From the NCBI GenBank assembly GCA_964036295.1, contig OZ038462.1:13688440-13752439 (forward strand): a stretch of 64,000 nucleotides of DNA, written 5' to 3'. How positions within the stretch are numbered: the first letter of the stretch is position 1; each line of letters opens with the position of its first letter. The translations under genes and the position numbers were made by a program. Shown here in pieces: positions 27,344 to 41,000 of this stretch. Source of the DNA: Plumapathes pennacea. Its lineage: Eukaryota > Cnidaria > Anthozoa > Antipatharia > Myriopathidae. The notes beneath the pieces were generated by a model. The model was not told where the DNA came from. It did no database searches and was given only the letters and a program-made list of their open reading frames with translations.

Positions 27344-28396
27344 ATATACCATCTTAGATTTGCTCAAAGTGAACGTTAATGCTTTGCGAGCCTAGTAACT
27401 GTAAGCTAAGCAGCCACTTTCGTGTCAGCGGCTGTTTGTATAGAGTACACACAGGGTCTAAACTAAGTAATATTTCATTCAAAATTTCGAGTCTAAATTA
27501 GAAAACAATTGTCTTGATGATTCAGCTGACCAGATGCTATATCTTGCGACTAGTCCCCGTTTGAGTGCGATTATTGGAAAGATTCTGCAGTGATTTCATA
27601 AAGTAGCCGACAAGAGTTATCCATCAAAAACACTAACAATTATGTTTTGTGACAGAAACCGCAACAGGTGGAAACGAAGCGAGGCGAAAAGTAGCATTAT
27701 GTCGAGCTTTGTGTGTCCAGGCTTTGACGAGGGGAAAAAAACGGTATCACTCACCAAAGAGACTAAATATAAACTTTTCCACGTCGTTCGATCGTGTGTA
27801 AAATCGATTGACGTGAGTTCAGCAAGAATTGTTAGCAATTGTATCTAGATATCTATAGCACCTAGATATTTCGGGTGCTCGCCTGTCAGTTAATTACATA
27901 CTGTCGAATTTCCAAGTTGTACGGAGGAAAAAATGATGCATTTAATTCTACAACTAAAGATTGTTTATGCCACTCACATTGCACAGAACTGCCGTGGAAC
28001 GGTGCGTGTTATAAACCATCCAACGTCAGAACGTACGGCTTACTTGATTAGTTTTAAAAACGCCGCTCGAATCAATCGAAGCCGCTATGCCGGTATTCAA
28101 ATCACACGTGCACCATAATAATCATGCGGTAAAGTCGCCAATTAGAAGACAAACGTTGGAGTCTCACGGTCGTGTGAAAGCCAGGCTACAAATGAGGCAC
28201 AACGTCCTACTGCTTCGTGATGCTAGGGTCCTCAAGCACTAGGACGGGAGAAGACGACGACAACATCAGTGAAACTATAACACTAACTGCAGGAGACAAA
28301 AGGCGCAAGTGAATCTGTGAAATTGACCTGGTGCTCTCGCCTGCGACAAAAGTTTCTTTTGAACGAGGTAGGTAAGAACGTACACAAACATTCGTA
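25700..28396. other. Gene-free stretch
   Basis: No exon recognised. It holds a partial tandem duplication at 26014-26062 and 26085-26130 (CAAGTAGCTGTAAT...ACAGCTTTT...CTTATCT) and an (AATA)n microsatellite at 27288-27345. Two poly-A tracts follow at 28397-28419 and 28730-28753. Open frames in this stretch are short and show no family motif I know. Confidence 0.5.
27288..27345. repeat. (AATA)n microsatellite
   Basis: About 58 bp of AATA/TAAA tetranucleotide repeats. Confidence 0.97.
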
Positions 28397-28472
28397 AAAA
28401 AAAAAAAAAAAAAAAAAATCAGACAACGTCCACACTAATCCATTTTCGTTTGAAAACACATACTTCTTTTAA

Positions 28473-28703
28473 GCTGGTGTTACACTGGTCGATTTGCAAC
28501 GACAATTTGCGACGCCGATTTGCTCCAAATTCACGCAACGGTGTTGTAAGTTTTTGAATCGCTTTCAAAAACTTGCAACGCGTTGCGGCACTGCAAACAT
28601 TGCGAGAAATCGTTCGCAATGGGGTGTTACACCTCAACGATTTTTAGTGCAACATTGTATCGTTGCACATCGTCGTTGCCAATCGACCAGTGTAACACCA
28701 CCT
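28473..28703. mobile_element. piggyBac-type MITE with TTAA target duplication
   Basis: TTAA flanks both ends (28469-28472 and 28704-28707). The ends GCTGGTGTTACACTGGTCGA and TCGACCAGTGTAACACCACC are inverted copies extending into TTGCAACGA. It sits inside a further repeat, since GTCCACACTAATCCATTTTC-type sequence lies on both sides. Confidence 0.75.
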
Positions 28704-28899
28704 TTAAGCGTCTTTGCTTTCTGTCCACAAAAAAAAAAAAAAAAAAAAAAAAAGATCACTTAAACACGGAGGTTTTCAGAAACGGCCCCCAAAGTGAAGA
28801 CTTTCCAAGACGAATGCATTTCCAAATGAAAACGAATTAGTGCGGATAGGCGTTTCGAAAACAAAGGATTAGTGTGGACGGACGAAAACGGAGCATTTT

Positions 28900-30455
28900 A
28901 AAAACGCAATAGTGTGAACGTAGCCCAGTAGACAGTCGTTTTTCTGACGCCCCGTCTACACGTATCCGTTTTTCTACGAAAACGCAAACTTTTTATTATG
29001 GATTGGCCTTCTGTCCGGTGGATACGGTCACGAAAACGGACACTTTTGAAAACGCTCTCCAAAGTGGAACTTTTGAATACGATGTTTATCCGTATAAGTG
29101 TGGACGGGTGAAAACGCAGACATTTCAAAGCGGCCGCCAGATTCGTTTTTGTGTGGACGGATAATTTCACTGAAAACGCAAACTCTTGAAAACAGTTCAG
29201 TATTCATCTGAAAACGATGTCGTGTGGGCGCAATATTTATATCCTTTTTTCAGAGACGATGAACGCAACTTTCAGTGAAAAACGGAACAAATCTAGAAAC
29301 TTTAGAAGACCCTTTTAGAACTATAAGGAATGATCACAAACCCTGGCAAGTTCTCATTCATATACCACAATGATGTTGAGTGTAAACCCAAGAAGGGTGG
29401 CGACAGAAATTTATTGCCAAAGAAACAACAGAACTAGTGCATGTACAGTGCACTTATCCAAACACATCATGAAGAAGCCGGTGACTACACCGACATTAAT
29501 TTGCCACAAACCTTCTCAGTGGCCTTGAAAGAGCTATGACAGCTTTACATTGGTACTTTCACAAACGTAGCGTTGACCACGGAGAAATTAAGAGTAAATG
29601 GATTGGCTATGGACGACTGTTCCACGGCTTAAATTTGTGCTTTGTGCAACACAAATAAGCCAACTTGACCACTGAGCATTTTATAAGATTCCCGCAAAAG
29701 GTGAAATTGAGGAATCATTAAAATATTAACAGCGTGCCACGAGAATGTTATTAACCCTTTCACTCCCAAGCTCAAAATGCAGATTCTCTCAACCTTTTAT
29801 AAAGAAACTGTATAGTAAGGCATCGAAAACCAAGTTCTCCTAACTGTATGATATATATCTGATGAGAAAGTGAAGGAAAAAATTGAAGTTGATCAATTGA
29901 TTGGGAGTGAAAGGGTTAACTGCTTCCATTCGAACGGTCACCAGGTTTTGGTGAGTTGTGATATATCCCTCAGCTTGAGTCATGAGAGCCATCCAATTTT
30001 CGAGTGCGCACTCCAACAGTCTGTTCCTCCTGGGGTTGTTATAGAGGCCTAAACTTTGTTGTCATTTTTTAAGCATGAAAATAAGAAGCTTTCGCTTACA
30101 AAAAGACTTCCTTGCTAGGTATGTTTTAAGCTGGGGCAAACGTTCTACTTATCTTTGATTAAAACACTGCAGTTTGTTAGCTAAGAGGTTGGAAGAAATA
30201 AATAGAATTTCCCTATACAACTTGGCAAACAAACTACAGCGTTTTCACAACGAACAACTAAAACCTGGCTTGTTCTAGTTCAAAAGATATCGACGGAAAT
30301 AAGTGCTACAAGTGAAGCTTTCTCTGCCCTAAAACTGACAAAATAGTTTGGACCTAATCTGAGATTAACCTAATCACGTTTTTAACTTTGGACCCGTCTT
30401 GTGAGGTATGCGTGACTGCTGCACTCAAATGCGGGACGAGTAAAGCGGCGATGCA
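28900..30455. other. Gene-free stretch downstream of NUDC
   Basis: 28930-29230 is a repeat rich in GAAAACG / GTGTGGACGG segments like those at 28420-28440 and 28850-28920. The remainder up to the NUDC stop codon shows no exon. It would include the NUDC 3' UTR. The CTTTCACTCCCAAGCTCA-like segment near 29757 recurs around 33243. Confidence 0.45.
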
Positions 30456-33400
30456 TTATGAGAACTTAGCTTTTGAGAAGTCCATCTCTGGGTGTTGCTC
30501 CATAAATCTGAAAAACGAGAAACAAGATAAGACGGACGTTAGCGTCAAAATTATTTTAGTACTGTACAAAAAGGACGAACAACACAATGAGACGACTTTC
30601 GCAATTATACGCAGTAGCAATTAGTACTTTTTATTGCCCGTACAAACGAGTGTCTGTCTAGGAAGTCTCTCTGCTGGGCTTGGTTTTGTTTCTATATACA
30701 GTCAACTCCTCTTAACAGACACCCCTGTATGACGGACACCTCGCTAAGACAGACACCTGATAGAAGCGGTCCCCGCCGTTTCTTCGTTCTCACTCAGAAC
30801 TGAACTCTTTTTAAGAAGGACACCTCTCCAAAACGGACAGTTGGAGATGGTCCCGATGGTGTCCGTCTGAGAGGGAGTTCATTGTAATATTGCATTTCGA
30901 CCAAAGAAGCAGTTCCCTGAGTACACTGTCCACCAAATTTCATCTGCACCAGGAAGCCGCCATAATATCTCAGCCTCGCTGATTTTTGCTTGTATACGAT
31001 TGTCGCATGCGACACCAAAAAAGTCGCAGGATTTTTAAACATGTTTTAACATCTTACGACGATCGTACAACTTTTTTTGGTGTCGTATGCGACAGACGTA
31101 ACTAAATTGCAGGGTGATTCATATCGGCGATGAGATTCGTGCGGTAAGAAAATCGCATGCGACAAGCGTGAGCTAAAATCGCACCGTATAAATCGGCCTT
31201 TATTTGTTCCTCTCTCAGTAAATCACGACATTTTGTGATGAATGTCCTTGACACCCGAAATCTTCAAAATCGACGTTTAATTCCGGGAGCGCTTGAAGGC
31301 TTAAGAAGGGTTAAAAAGAGAACGTTTACTTACTTTTTAAGAACGTCTTGTTTCTTTTGCTCGTCTGATGTTGGCTTTCCCATCTGGTCGAAGGAAACGA
31401 GTTATTGAGTTATATTAAACTGTATTATCACCAACAAAAGCAGATTTGGTTGTGCAGGGCCCCTGAGCCGAGAAACAGATTTCATTTGACAAACAAACTA
31501 AACAAACAAAGGCTTACAGCTTTCTGTCGTTGATCGTACATCATCTTCTCTACCATTCCTCGAGTCTCGTCATCCAGGTCGCCCAACTACAAATGGACAA
31601 CAGTGATAAGCATAATGACATCACCAAATGTTACTAAATGTACCAACCAAAGATCTCCATTGGTCAGTGTACACATGCATCGCTACATGCTTCAAGATAT
31701 CAAATTAGACTGTGATTTTTTTCTAATCGCTGGAAGGAAGGATAAAACCTCAACGGTACAAGTCTTTACTGTATACCGTGTTGCGTGTTGTGCATAGATC
31801 AGTTCCAGCTGTTAGCATCTTCCCCCTAGACCGGGGACCCCAGGGGACTGTTCGTGAGTGGATATAAATTTCCGTCGCCCGGGCAAGGAAACATTGGCAG
31901 TTCATTTTTTCCCCCACTCTGTTCCTATTAACTTTTTAGTTCTCTTGCAAATTCCCCCGGGGTAACCAGGTGTGACAAATCCCTGGGTTTGTCCAGGGGG
32001 GAGATGGTTACAGCTGGAATTGATCGATGCATTATAGAAAGTCATTGTGCACTCGTTTGTTGTTGCAGAGATCTCAGCATGTACGATAATGTTCATTAAT
32101 CTTCCTTATCATTCAAAAAGATAGATGAACATCAAAAGCCAAGTTCTTCATATAGTATAATGGATTCTGGCAAGGAAGGCTGAAGGAGGAAATTGAGACT
32201 GATGATTAGACTCTTCCCTAACCTTTGAGTTCTCTGGTTGTACTTTTTTGGTGTTTATTTCTGGGTCTGTTGTGACTAGTTGACTCCACCATTCCATCTT
32301 GTTTATCTGTAAAACAATAAGATAATCGACTTGCTTGAACACCAACAAACAAACAGACACCAGTGTATGGTAGTCTATAAAATGCAAAAATTAATCAAGT
32401 GTTAAAATACTCACTTTTTCAAGAGTCACCACAACTACCTTCCCATCTTGAAGAACCCATGTACATTCTTCCACCTTCACCTAGTGGTTACATTAGATAT
32501 CAGTGATGGCTGGGGGAGAGAGGAGGGAAAAGGGGAGAGGAGACAGGGGCGATGCAATTACTGTATCTGTATGTTCTGTTAGATACTGTAAGACATAAGT
32601 CTGTCAGTCTGGGATGGGGGTCACAAGCCCCATAGCTGGATTTATGTCTCTATCACAACTCTAACCTGTGTACTTTTTGAAGGCTTTCCAAAATTTTGCA
32701 TTCTTTATCTTTTTGCATCCAATTTCTTCTAACTGAAATAAAACTAGTATTATTTGATCTGGAATTTCTTTGAAAGAGACTGGGGGAGGTTTAGAAGCTC
32801 ACCTTTTTGGGAAAATCCCCATCAAGAATCAGAGGCTGCTTTTTAAGGCCAACTTTTATATGCTGTAAGAGAAAAAGAAACAAGACTTTAGGTTTTGTTT
32901 GTGGCAATAACCACACAATATCAAACTAAAATCTGTAATAATATCTTGGTGAATCTTAGCCACGGATACAGTCATTTCCCATAGGAATGCTTGCGACTCT
33001 GGTTGGGAAATGGCTGCATCCGTGGGCTAGGTAACTCCATTAGCGAAAATGTTTAAGTAGGCTGTTCTGCAGCTGTAAGACTATCATGAATATGCTGTAT
33101 GCTGTATGCTGTACTTACACTTTGCTCAATATTGACAACAATATCTCTGCCTTTCACTTTGAAGTCAACTTTGAGTGGAATTCTGACCTGGAAGCGAGAA
33201 AAAGGCTGAGCGATGTTGCACAAAATGCAGTGAAACTGATTTAACCCTTTCACTCTGTGAGCTCATGATTGATGTAAATTCTCCTAACATGGTGAAGGCA
33301 TTAATACTATGACTACAGTGGAGCCTCCAATAAGCGACCACCCTTTGTTCGTCTTCTAAGTCAGTTGCTTACGGAAGGTGGTCGCTTACGAGAATTGCTT

Positions 33401-36400
33401 TGAGTCACAACCAGTGTTAAATAATGCAGTTTTAGTGAGTGCAAAACAACTTGTGTTTTGATAAATCAACCTTGTGTCCTGTTGCACGTTACATTACACA
33501 CGTTACTGTTTTGTCCAGTCTGGTTTCTGCAAGGAAGTTAGTCCTTGCTCAGAAATCTTCTCTTTTAGAGCATAGAATGGTCACTTATGAGAGGTTTCAC
33601 TAATTTTTGTCGCTTAGGGAGGTTCCACTGTATAATATCTTATAAGTTCAACCAAATTTCAATTTATTACATGCTCTGTATTAAGCTATAAGTACACTCA
33701 TGTTTTTAAACAAAAAAAGCTAAGTATCTCTGTCAAGAGAGTGAAAGAAAAATTGAAGTTGTTCATTCTAAAGGCTTATGCAATAAATTTTCAAAAAACA
33801 CTACTGAATGTGAGTCTGAAAGTATGTTTTTACTTTTCTCTTTCATAAATAGCAGTCAGATCTTATCAGCTACACCTTCACTGCATGGATGTTTTGCTTG
33901 TCAAACAAATACACATACATACAGTACAACAAACAAAGAAACACGCACACATAAACAAAACCCTCATGCTTGGTACATTTGAGAACATCATCATCCTGCT
34001 ATGTTTTAAAAGGTCTTTGATGATCCCTAGGTTTCAAATAGTTTTGTCCAGTTGTATTACTATAGTATCACAGTTAATAAATGCATATACCCACATACCT
34101 CAACTTCTTGTAAAGTCTGAAAGAAACATCAAAGAAGGGTTCAGTAACATTTCAATATTCCTGTCGAGACTAAGGTACTGTTAAAAATTGTAACAATTAT
34201 GTATTATGTAATATTGCTGAGTCAACTGAATATTACAAAAGCCCAATCAAAATAAGGCTAAAAAACCATGATCAGTGGTAGCAACAAACAAAGTGAAGCA
34301 GTATGTTACAAAAAAAAAAAAAAAAAAAAAATGATGTCAGAATTTGAAAAAGCAAAGATTTAAATTTGGTTATTGCAAATAGTGTTATGTGTGAACCATA
34401 AAAATAATGTACAGTTAAGGACAGTTCAGACTTCAAGATGCCAATTATAGGCTGTAAGGCCAGGCAAGTCATTGTGGTCACCATGTATGACCTATATATG
34501 TACATAACTGTATCAAGGTTTGTCAAGCACTCTTTTATTTATATTTTGAGCTTAATATTTAATGCACAAGTACTTTGTTTTAAATGGGCTAGCATGTATT
34601 CTTATACGTCTATTTATTTTATAATTATTTCTTTGCATCAAAATAATCACTAAAAAGCAAACTTCACCTGTGTCCATTTGTAGTTGGGAAGATCTGCACC
34701 ATTTCCAGCATTTGGTTTCAGTTTTCCCTTGGCATCTTCATCTTCCTCCTCACTGTCTTCTTTTGAACCCTGAGAATGAACATAAAAATGATGTCATGTG
34801 GTGTGAACATCAATGTAGTATAACAGTACCTCTCTCTTTCAGGTAGTGTAATGTATTCCTTATGTTGGAAATTACAGTAAACAAAGACAAAATGTGTTGT
34901 GTCCACTCCTAAGTCATGAATGTGACTAATTTGAAACCTTTCTTGTTTACAACCGACAACATAAATTATTGTACATGTAATTCAATTCTGAGTAGAAATG
35001 GCTGGAATGCGTCCTGGCATCAAAACATTTTCTTTGGCACTGGATTACCTCAAATTTTGAACCAGTGAACATTATGAATAAATTAGTTTGCCAGATGAAG
35101 CGCTGACAAGATTGACAGCTGTCAGCTTAAATGCATTTTTCTACTCTGATTGGTTTGCAAAGGAACTTGAATGATTTGAATGCTGTTTGCTTGAATGGAT
35201 TTTTTACAGTTCCCATTGATTGATTTTCAACATCTTAAATGTTTTTCATTTCTGTACTACTGTACATTGTGTCAATTAAAACACAACAGATGCCTTAGAC
35301 ATAAACTGGCATTACATACTGTAGAACTGCTCACGCTCAGGAAAGAAAAATAAAAATGTTATTTGTACTGGGGAAAACTGTGCCCTCGGGCTTGATATGG
35401 CCCTTGCTGCAGCGGCTCGGTCCACATCGAACCCTTGGGCACAGTTTTTCCCAATATGGACCTCCCACCTGGCAAATAGCATTTTTTTATTATATGTACT
35501 GTACAATTATGTATCTTTTTAGGCAGTTACATACTACCGGCTAAACAGTACATCCAACTTACCTCTTCTTTGATGTCATCATCTGCTGCTTTGTTTTTTT
35601 CTTTGTTTTTCTTCTCTGCTTCCTCCTCTTTGATTTTCTTTGCCTCTTCTTCTGTCACCTCTTGAATTTTAGGTTGGTTATTTTCTTCAACCTCTTTTGC
35701 TTTTGCAACTTTTTCAGCTCTCAAAGATTCCTCATTCTTCCATTCCTTTTCTTTTTTCTAAACACAAATACGGTATAAACAAGGAAATAGAGCTCAAAAG
35801 AGTTTAGTGAAGACAATATAAATATTATTTATATTGTCAGTAGTGAATTAAGATTTATGGAAATATTTGCTCTGATTTATTCACTTAAATTGATTTGTTT
35901 TCTCATTTAACAGATTATTCATTTACTTAGGCCCATTTCAAATATTGTGCCAAGTTGCATGCTGTGTTGAAATTATTTGAATTCATTTTGACTACTGTAC
36001 AACAGTAGTTTTGAACTTGATTCAGTTGCATTTAATTTAGGTGTAACTAAATTTTATACAGCAGAAACTGTCAGTGGTAAATCAAAACATTTTCACAATT
36101 TATGAATTGAGTTTCACACTGCAATGGCATGATATTTGAAACCACATCATGTTGCTGCCATGTAGCATATGGCAGAACTTTCCCTTGCATTCAATTCTTA
36201 GTTAATAATCAATATTATTATTGATTGAATTTGTAGTTTGACACGGCAGTAGTGTGGCCTTTGAAATGGGCCTTATTCCCAGGTTTCTCACTTGTTGTCC
36301 TCATGTAAATTGTACACACTCTGTCTCTGTCACTCACTTCAAAATCCTTAATTAATCTGACACTCACACAACCTCTCTTCTCTCTCAATATCTCCCTGTC

Positions 36401-37913
36401 TACTGTACCTTCTCACTCACACACCCCTCCCCTATGTCCTGCCTCCCTCCCTCTTGAAAACCCATACAAACCTCCAGACTTTTCTTTTGGTGTTCACGGA
36501 ATTTTGAGAGCACCATCTTCTCTGCTGTTTCTTTGTCTGCACCTGTGAAGAAGTCTGTCTTTCTTGCCAAGAATCCAAAAAATAAGTCAAGCACCTGGAA
36601 GAAATCAGTCAGTCAATCAAACTTGACCTTTATTTAATCTCTTAGTCAATCAAATAATCAGTATTTATGGAATCTTTGGCAAATGATAAACACACTTACA
36701 CTAAAGTTGTTTGACTGTAAAACACATACAGTAGATTAAATTTATCTTTAAACACGAAGGTGCGCTATAAAAGGCCGTTGGCCCCACCTCTTTTGACACC
36801 AAATTTGCATAATGTTTGCTGAATCGCACGTGCACCTGCAGTGTTCAGAAGTTGTACTGCCCATAATAAAATTTCTCTGCAGCTTGGCGACTAAATGTAT
36901 ACCTAAAAGTAAACACATGCGGGCAACTTCAATGTGGAGTTCTGGGCGGAAGGATTTGAAATGAAACTTTGCTTTTGGCTGCCAAAATACATTTGAACTT
37001 CGGGGTGTAATGCGATGCATGGCTGCACACCAAGAATATCTAATTTCTTGCTTTGAAGATTATTCTTGGATTTTACTCAAGTTGCACTCAAAATGAATGT
37101 TCATGTGTTCTTTGTTTTGCGTGGTATTCAAGTACAAGGAAAAACAAAATTTGGAAATTTTTGGCATTCTACTAATTAGGAGCTGTTGTCTCGGTCCCTG
37201 TTGATTGACAAGTGGCTCTGTGCTTCACTGGGAAGCACCCTTTTATAGTGCGCCCTTGTGCCTAACTTCAAACTCAATTTTACTCGATTCTCTCCCAGTC
37301 AAGTTCAATTTTCTCCTTCAGTTTTTTCACCAGAGATGTATCACATAGTGTGAATAACTTTGGATTTGAAAACTTGCTCACATGAAAGCTGATTCAACCA
37401 TCAGTTCTTACTACATCGCCCGTGTACATTTCCTCCTTGAATTGGATGGGAGCTAGAATCTGAATCATGGTATACATGAAAATAGACACGCCTAAATCAC
37501 ATAGTTGTAACCGACAACCGATAAGTCGTACTTTCTAGACTTAAATCAAGAATGGACTATGCAAAAGAACCTCAAATGCAGAGAAAATAAGGGCCCTGGC
37601 CGGTCGCACTGGGAAGTTTGGTCGATATACTCAGCATCGAGAGCAATACGACGGCTTCTTCAGTGTTTGGTAGCAAATTATTGACATATATTTCTAGTGA
37701 GAAGCGCTGTTTGGACTTCAAATGATGCAAATGTCGATATTAATGTCTTTAAAGTTACGAGTGCGACCGGAGCCTAATTGACAGCGCCTTGATGAGATCG
37801 CTGCACGTGCAGGCATTCTTAAAGGTTTCGACTACCTCTACAATTCCACCTTCGCACTGCTGTGCGACCGAAAGCATCATTCCATCAAACCGCTCTCTAA
37901 CTGCTTCGTCCAT
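30456..37913 (-). CDS. NUDC: Nuclear distribution protein NudC (CS-domain co-chaperone), 12 exons
   Basis: Acts with Hsp90 to stabilise clients such as LIS1 and supports dynein function, nuclear migration and cytokinesis. Exons: 37836-37913, 36472-36594, 35563-35757, 34668-34769, 34099-34116, 33119-33187, 32803-32862, 32415-32480, 32223-32306, 31518-31586, 31334-31383 and 30456-30507. All are GT-AG and in phase, giving 321 residues; human NUDC has 331. Exon 1 starts [14 protein letters not shown]. Exon 2 has [12 protein letters not shown]. Exon 3 is a charged coiled coil (residues 68-132), followed by an acidic patch. The CS (p23-like) domain starts at NYKWTQ (161-166) and runs through [23 protein letters not shown] and [14 protein letters not shown]. 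The C-terminus has [26 protein letters not shown] and a final exon [12 protein letters not shown]. Exon 5 is an 18-nt microexon (TLQEVE). The gene is head-to-head with the F-box gene. Confidence 0.97.
30698..30887. mobile_element. MITE of the 'ACAGTCAACTC' family
   Basis: Begins ACAGTCAACTCCTCTTAACA and ends GAGAGGGAGTTCATTGTAA, with GACGGACACCTC units inside. It lies in the last NUDC intron. Confidence 0.75.
30975..31200. mobile_element. Palindromic element with GTCGCATGCGAC motifs
   Basis: TGTCGCATGCGACACCAAAA and TTTTGGTGTCGTATGCGACA are inverted copies. An outer ATCGCATGCGACAAGCG lies at 31150-31166. It is in the last NUDC intron. Confidence 0.6.
32959..33029. repeat. Short foldback hairpin in NUDC intron
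   Basis: TAGCCACGGATACAGTCATT...CCCA is mirrored by TGGGAAATGGCTGCATCCGT...GGCTA, a 71-bp hairpin. Confidence 0.75.
33314..33631. mobile_element. MITE with ACAGTGGAGCCTCC ends
   Basis: ACAGTGGAGCCTCCAATAAG...GCGACC opens it and GTCGCTTAGGGAGGTTCCAC...TGT closes it. Internal GGTCGCTTACGA and GGTCACTTATGAGAGG units recur. Confidence 0.75.
35335..35490. mobile_element. Foldback element in NUDC intron
   Basis: AATGTTATTTG...TGGGGAAAACTGTGCCCTCG is mirrored by CTTGGGCACAGTTTTTCCCA...CAAATAGCATT. No coding sequence. Confidence 0.7.
36757..37257. mobile_element. 500-bp MITE with GCGCTATAAAAGG ends
   Basis: AAGGTGCGCTATAAAAGG is mirrored by CCCTTTTATAGTGCGCCCTT. The body contains CTTTGCTTTTGGCTGCCAAA and TGTCTCGGTCC, which also occur in a diverged copy at about 13805-14055. 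It is in NUDC intron 1. Confidence 0.75.
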
Positions 37914-38043
37914 AATTGGCAGCTCTTTTCGGTTTAAAGATAGCGAAACTCCTCCGATCTTCCAAGAACCGCTTCGCCTTTGAGTACTTTATGTGAGACA
38001 GTATATTTGAACTCGTTTCCAGTGTTTCCACGGTCAAAACAAA
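37914..38043. promoter_or_regulatory. Shared bidirectional promoter of NUDC and the F-box gene
   Basis: Only 130 bp separate the NUDC start codon (minus) from the F-box start codon (plus), and no repeat lies between. Each 5' UTR must be short or lie in the partner's transcribed strand. Inferred from layout; no TATA box is evident. Confidence 0.65.
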
Positions 38044-41000
38044 ATGGCGGAGGAGGAAGTTGCACCGCTTTCGTTTGATGATCTGGTGCACATTTTCAGC
38101 TATCTTTCCCCTCAAGATTTGTGCACGGTCTCCCAGGTCAGTCGTAAATGGCACGAAGCGTCCATGGTGGGTTCATTGTGGAAGAGGCAATGTTTGCAGC
38201 GGTGGAATTTTTGTAATTTGAGCAAGATCACACCAGGTGCGGTAAATTATGATTTGTGTGCCGTACTGTAGCTCTGTTAGATGAATGGAGTTTGTTGCTT
38301 TCATGTATCATAATCAGAGTCCTTATACTAAATTAGTATAACATTTATCTGATTAAATGCTGTACACGGAGATCTTCTTGGGCACCCGACCCCACACACT
38401 CATGTCTGTGTTTACAAATTCAGTTTGTTTTTGGCATTTTCCAGCTCGATCTGGTCCGCTTTTGTTTCATGTTATACTAGAAATTAACGATATTCGCAAA
38501 GGTCCCACGCCCAAGTAATCGATTATGTATAACATTACTGGGTAGAGCTCTCATGCATACTTTACACCACACATCCCAATATCATGTAATTTGACTGAAG
38601 GCAAATGACACTACAGTTGAAGCTCTCTGGCGGACACTCTCGTAAGCGGACAGCACTACTTACGAACCCATCTACGAAACCTATTTAAACTCTAGCTAAC
38701 TCAAACTTTGCATTTACCCATTCTCGTAAGCAGACAGTTCCCCACAGTAAGCAGAGAAATTAGTGTCCATAACTGTGTCCACTTATGGGAGCTTCAACTG
38801 CATATCAGCATTTACATGATATTGACATGCATGGTGTAAGCATACATGAGAACTCTACCCATTGCTGTTTGAAGAGCACAGTAATTATGTTATATATGTT
38901 GGTTGGTCGTGAAAGTTTTATTATTCTCTTTCACACAAAATCATGCCATGTTCATTTCACAGTGATTTATTTTGTTCCATAAATATTAAGAAAGTATACA
39001 GAGATGGTCTTTGCACTCCATTCATTGGTGAAATACTGTATATCTATTTCTCAAGTACCTGTAAGTAATACATCCTACTTTTCAAAAGTTTTCAATATTG
39101 TTGCATGTGTTCCCTGGTACATGTACTAAAGCACAAAATATGCCAGGAAAATATAACCCTAAACCTATACTCCCCAACATGTTTGAAAATTGGAAATTGG
39201 AAGTTCGTGTGAGAGTGAAAATGGAAAAAATGCATTATAAAATATACAATGATTCCACAGAATATTAGACAACTTAGCACATTCTCTACCACTGTAAACT
39301 GTGGGACATGAGAAGAGTCTCATTTCACATGTCATATGGGTAAACTAACTCTTCTTAATCACAGAAAGGTGCTTTTTCCAATTTCTTCTCAAGGAAAAGA
39401 ATTGATTGTCAACAATTGTTGACCAATTACCAACAATAGAAAATGGAGTGCTTACTTGGTATACAGAGTTCAAATACCCTCAAAATAATAGTTGGACAAG
39501 GATTGGCTTGTAATCCTAAAAAAAAAAGTTTCTGCACATATGTATATATCAACACTTTTACACCTAAACAGTGTTCACAGAATATCCCTCTTTAGTATAT
39601 ACCACACAAGTGAATAGTGCGCGCTCTGATTGGCTCCTCAATCTCGGAATATCAAGTACTATTCACCTCCCGGCGGCTTCCGGTAAAACAAAATGGCGCG
39701 CGAACCCAGTTTTTGCCCACTTTTGTCGGAAATAAAATTATAGCTATTTGGGAGTTGGCTAAGATTAAACTTGTGTGGTATATACTAAAACAATTATTCG
39801 CCTCAGTGTCGGTGAATAACGGTGGATATTTACCTCGCCGAAACGGCTCGGTAAATATTCACTGCTATTCACCTCCACTTCGGCGAATAATTGTTAAATA
39901 TACTGTGTTCAATACACTTCTATACTATGTGATGGATGTCTTCTGAACAAGAATGGAATACTTTAAACTTGTTTCAGTATATTATTATTTGAATCTTTGA
40001 GCTTAGCAATATGTAAATTATAATTGGGTACCTGGTACTCAATGGTCAAATACACCTCAAAATAGCTCTTGGACAACATGGAATTACATTTTTCAAATCT
40101 TGTTATAATTGCTTCTTATGTTTTAAACCTTTTTATTATATAATACCTAGGCCATGGTAATTGTGACTTCCAGTGAAAGTATGAACACTTTAGCTTCAGT
40201 GCCTGCAAAACTATAACCTGAAAATTTGTAACATATCTTATAGCTATTAACTCTTCCTAATCACAGAAAGGTACTTTTTCCAGTTTGGCTCAGTGAATTT
40301 CTTCTCAAGGAAAAGGAAGAAATCAATATGTAGTAGAAAGCTGGCATGAGTAAAATGTTACTAATTGTGGTAAATGCAAACTGATTCTTTAATTGGTTTA
40401 TAATATTGTTATGTATCTTTGCAAATTGATTATTAACCTTGAGGCACTGAAGGCATCCAGGAGTCAATGTTTCTGTCAGTGCTACAGTATCCAATTTTAA
40501 CTTTTTAGATGGCATTTTTTTCTGCCCACACCAGCTGGTAAATAATACAGTAAATCTCTTCTGAACATTATTCTTTATGCAGTATACAGCTAAACAGGTA
40601 GTTAAAAAAAGCAAAAGGAACTGCAGCAATAAATTTCATTATTTTCCTGATGCAGAATTGACAAAACAGTCATTCATAATAATTTCTAGTTACTGAAACA
40701 TTGGTTTATATACACTTCATGATTGCATAAGTTACTATCATCTAGAAAGGGGTGGGGGGAGGCTTATTGGACTGAGGGCAGGCCTTTTTTTCTAAAATCG
40801 ACCTTGAAGATGGGGGCTTAGAGAGGGACGGTTACTGTATACTTATTTGAAAATACATGTATTTATTTGAAAATACTATAATTATGTACATGTAAAAGAA
40901 ACAAGATAACAGTGATCAGGTTAATACTCTCTACTATGTCTTAGCTAGAATACTTTAAACTCCTGTTTACAAAGTTCCTTCCTCTATGTATTAAATACAC

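Noticed and set aside
37897-38154. 85-codon minus-strand frame across the NUDC/F-box promoter.
   Set aside because: It overlaps F-box exon 1 on the opposite strand and part of NUDC exon 1 in another frame; no domain.
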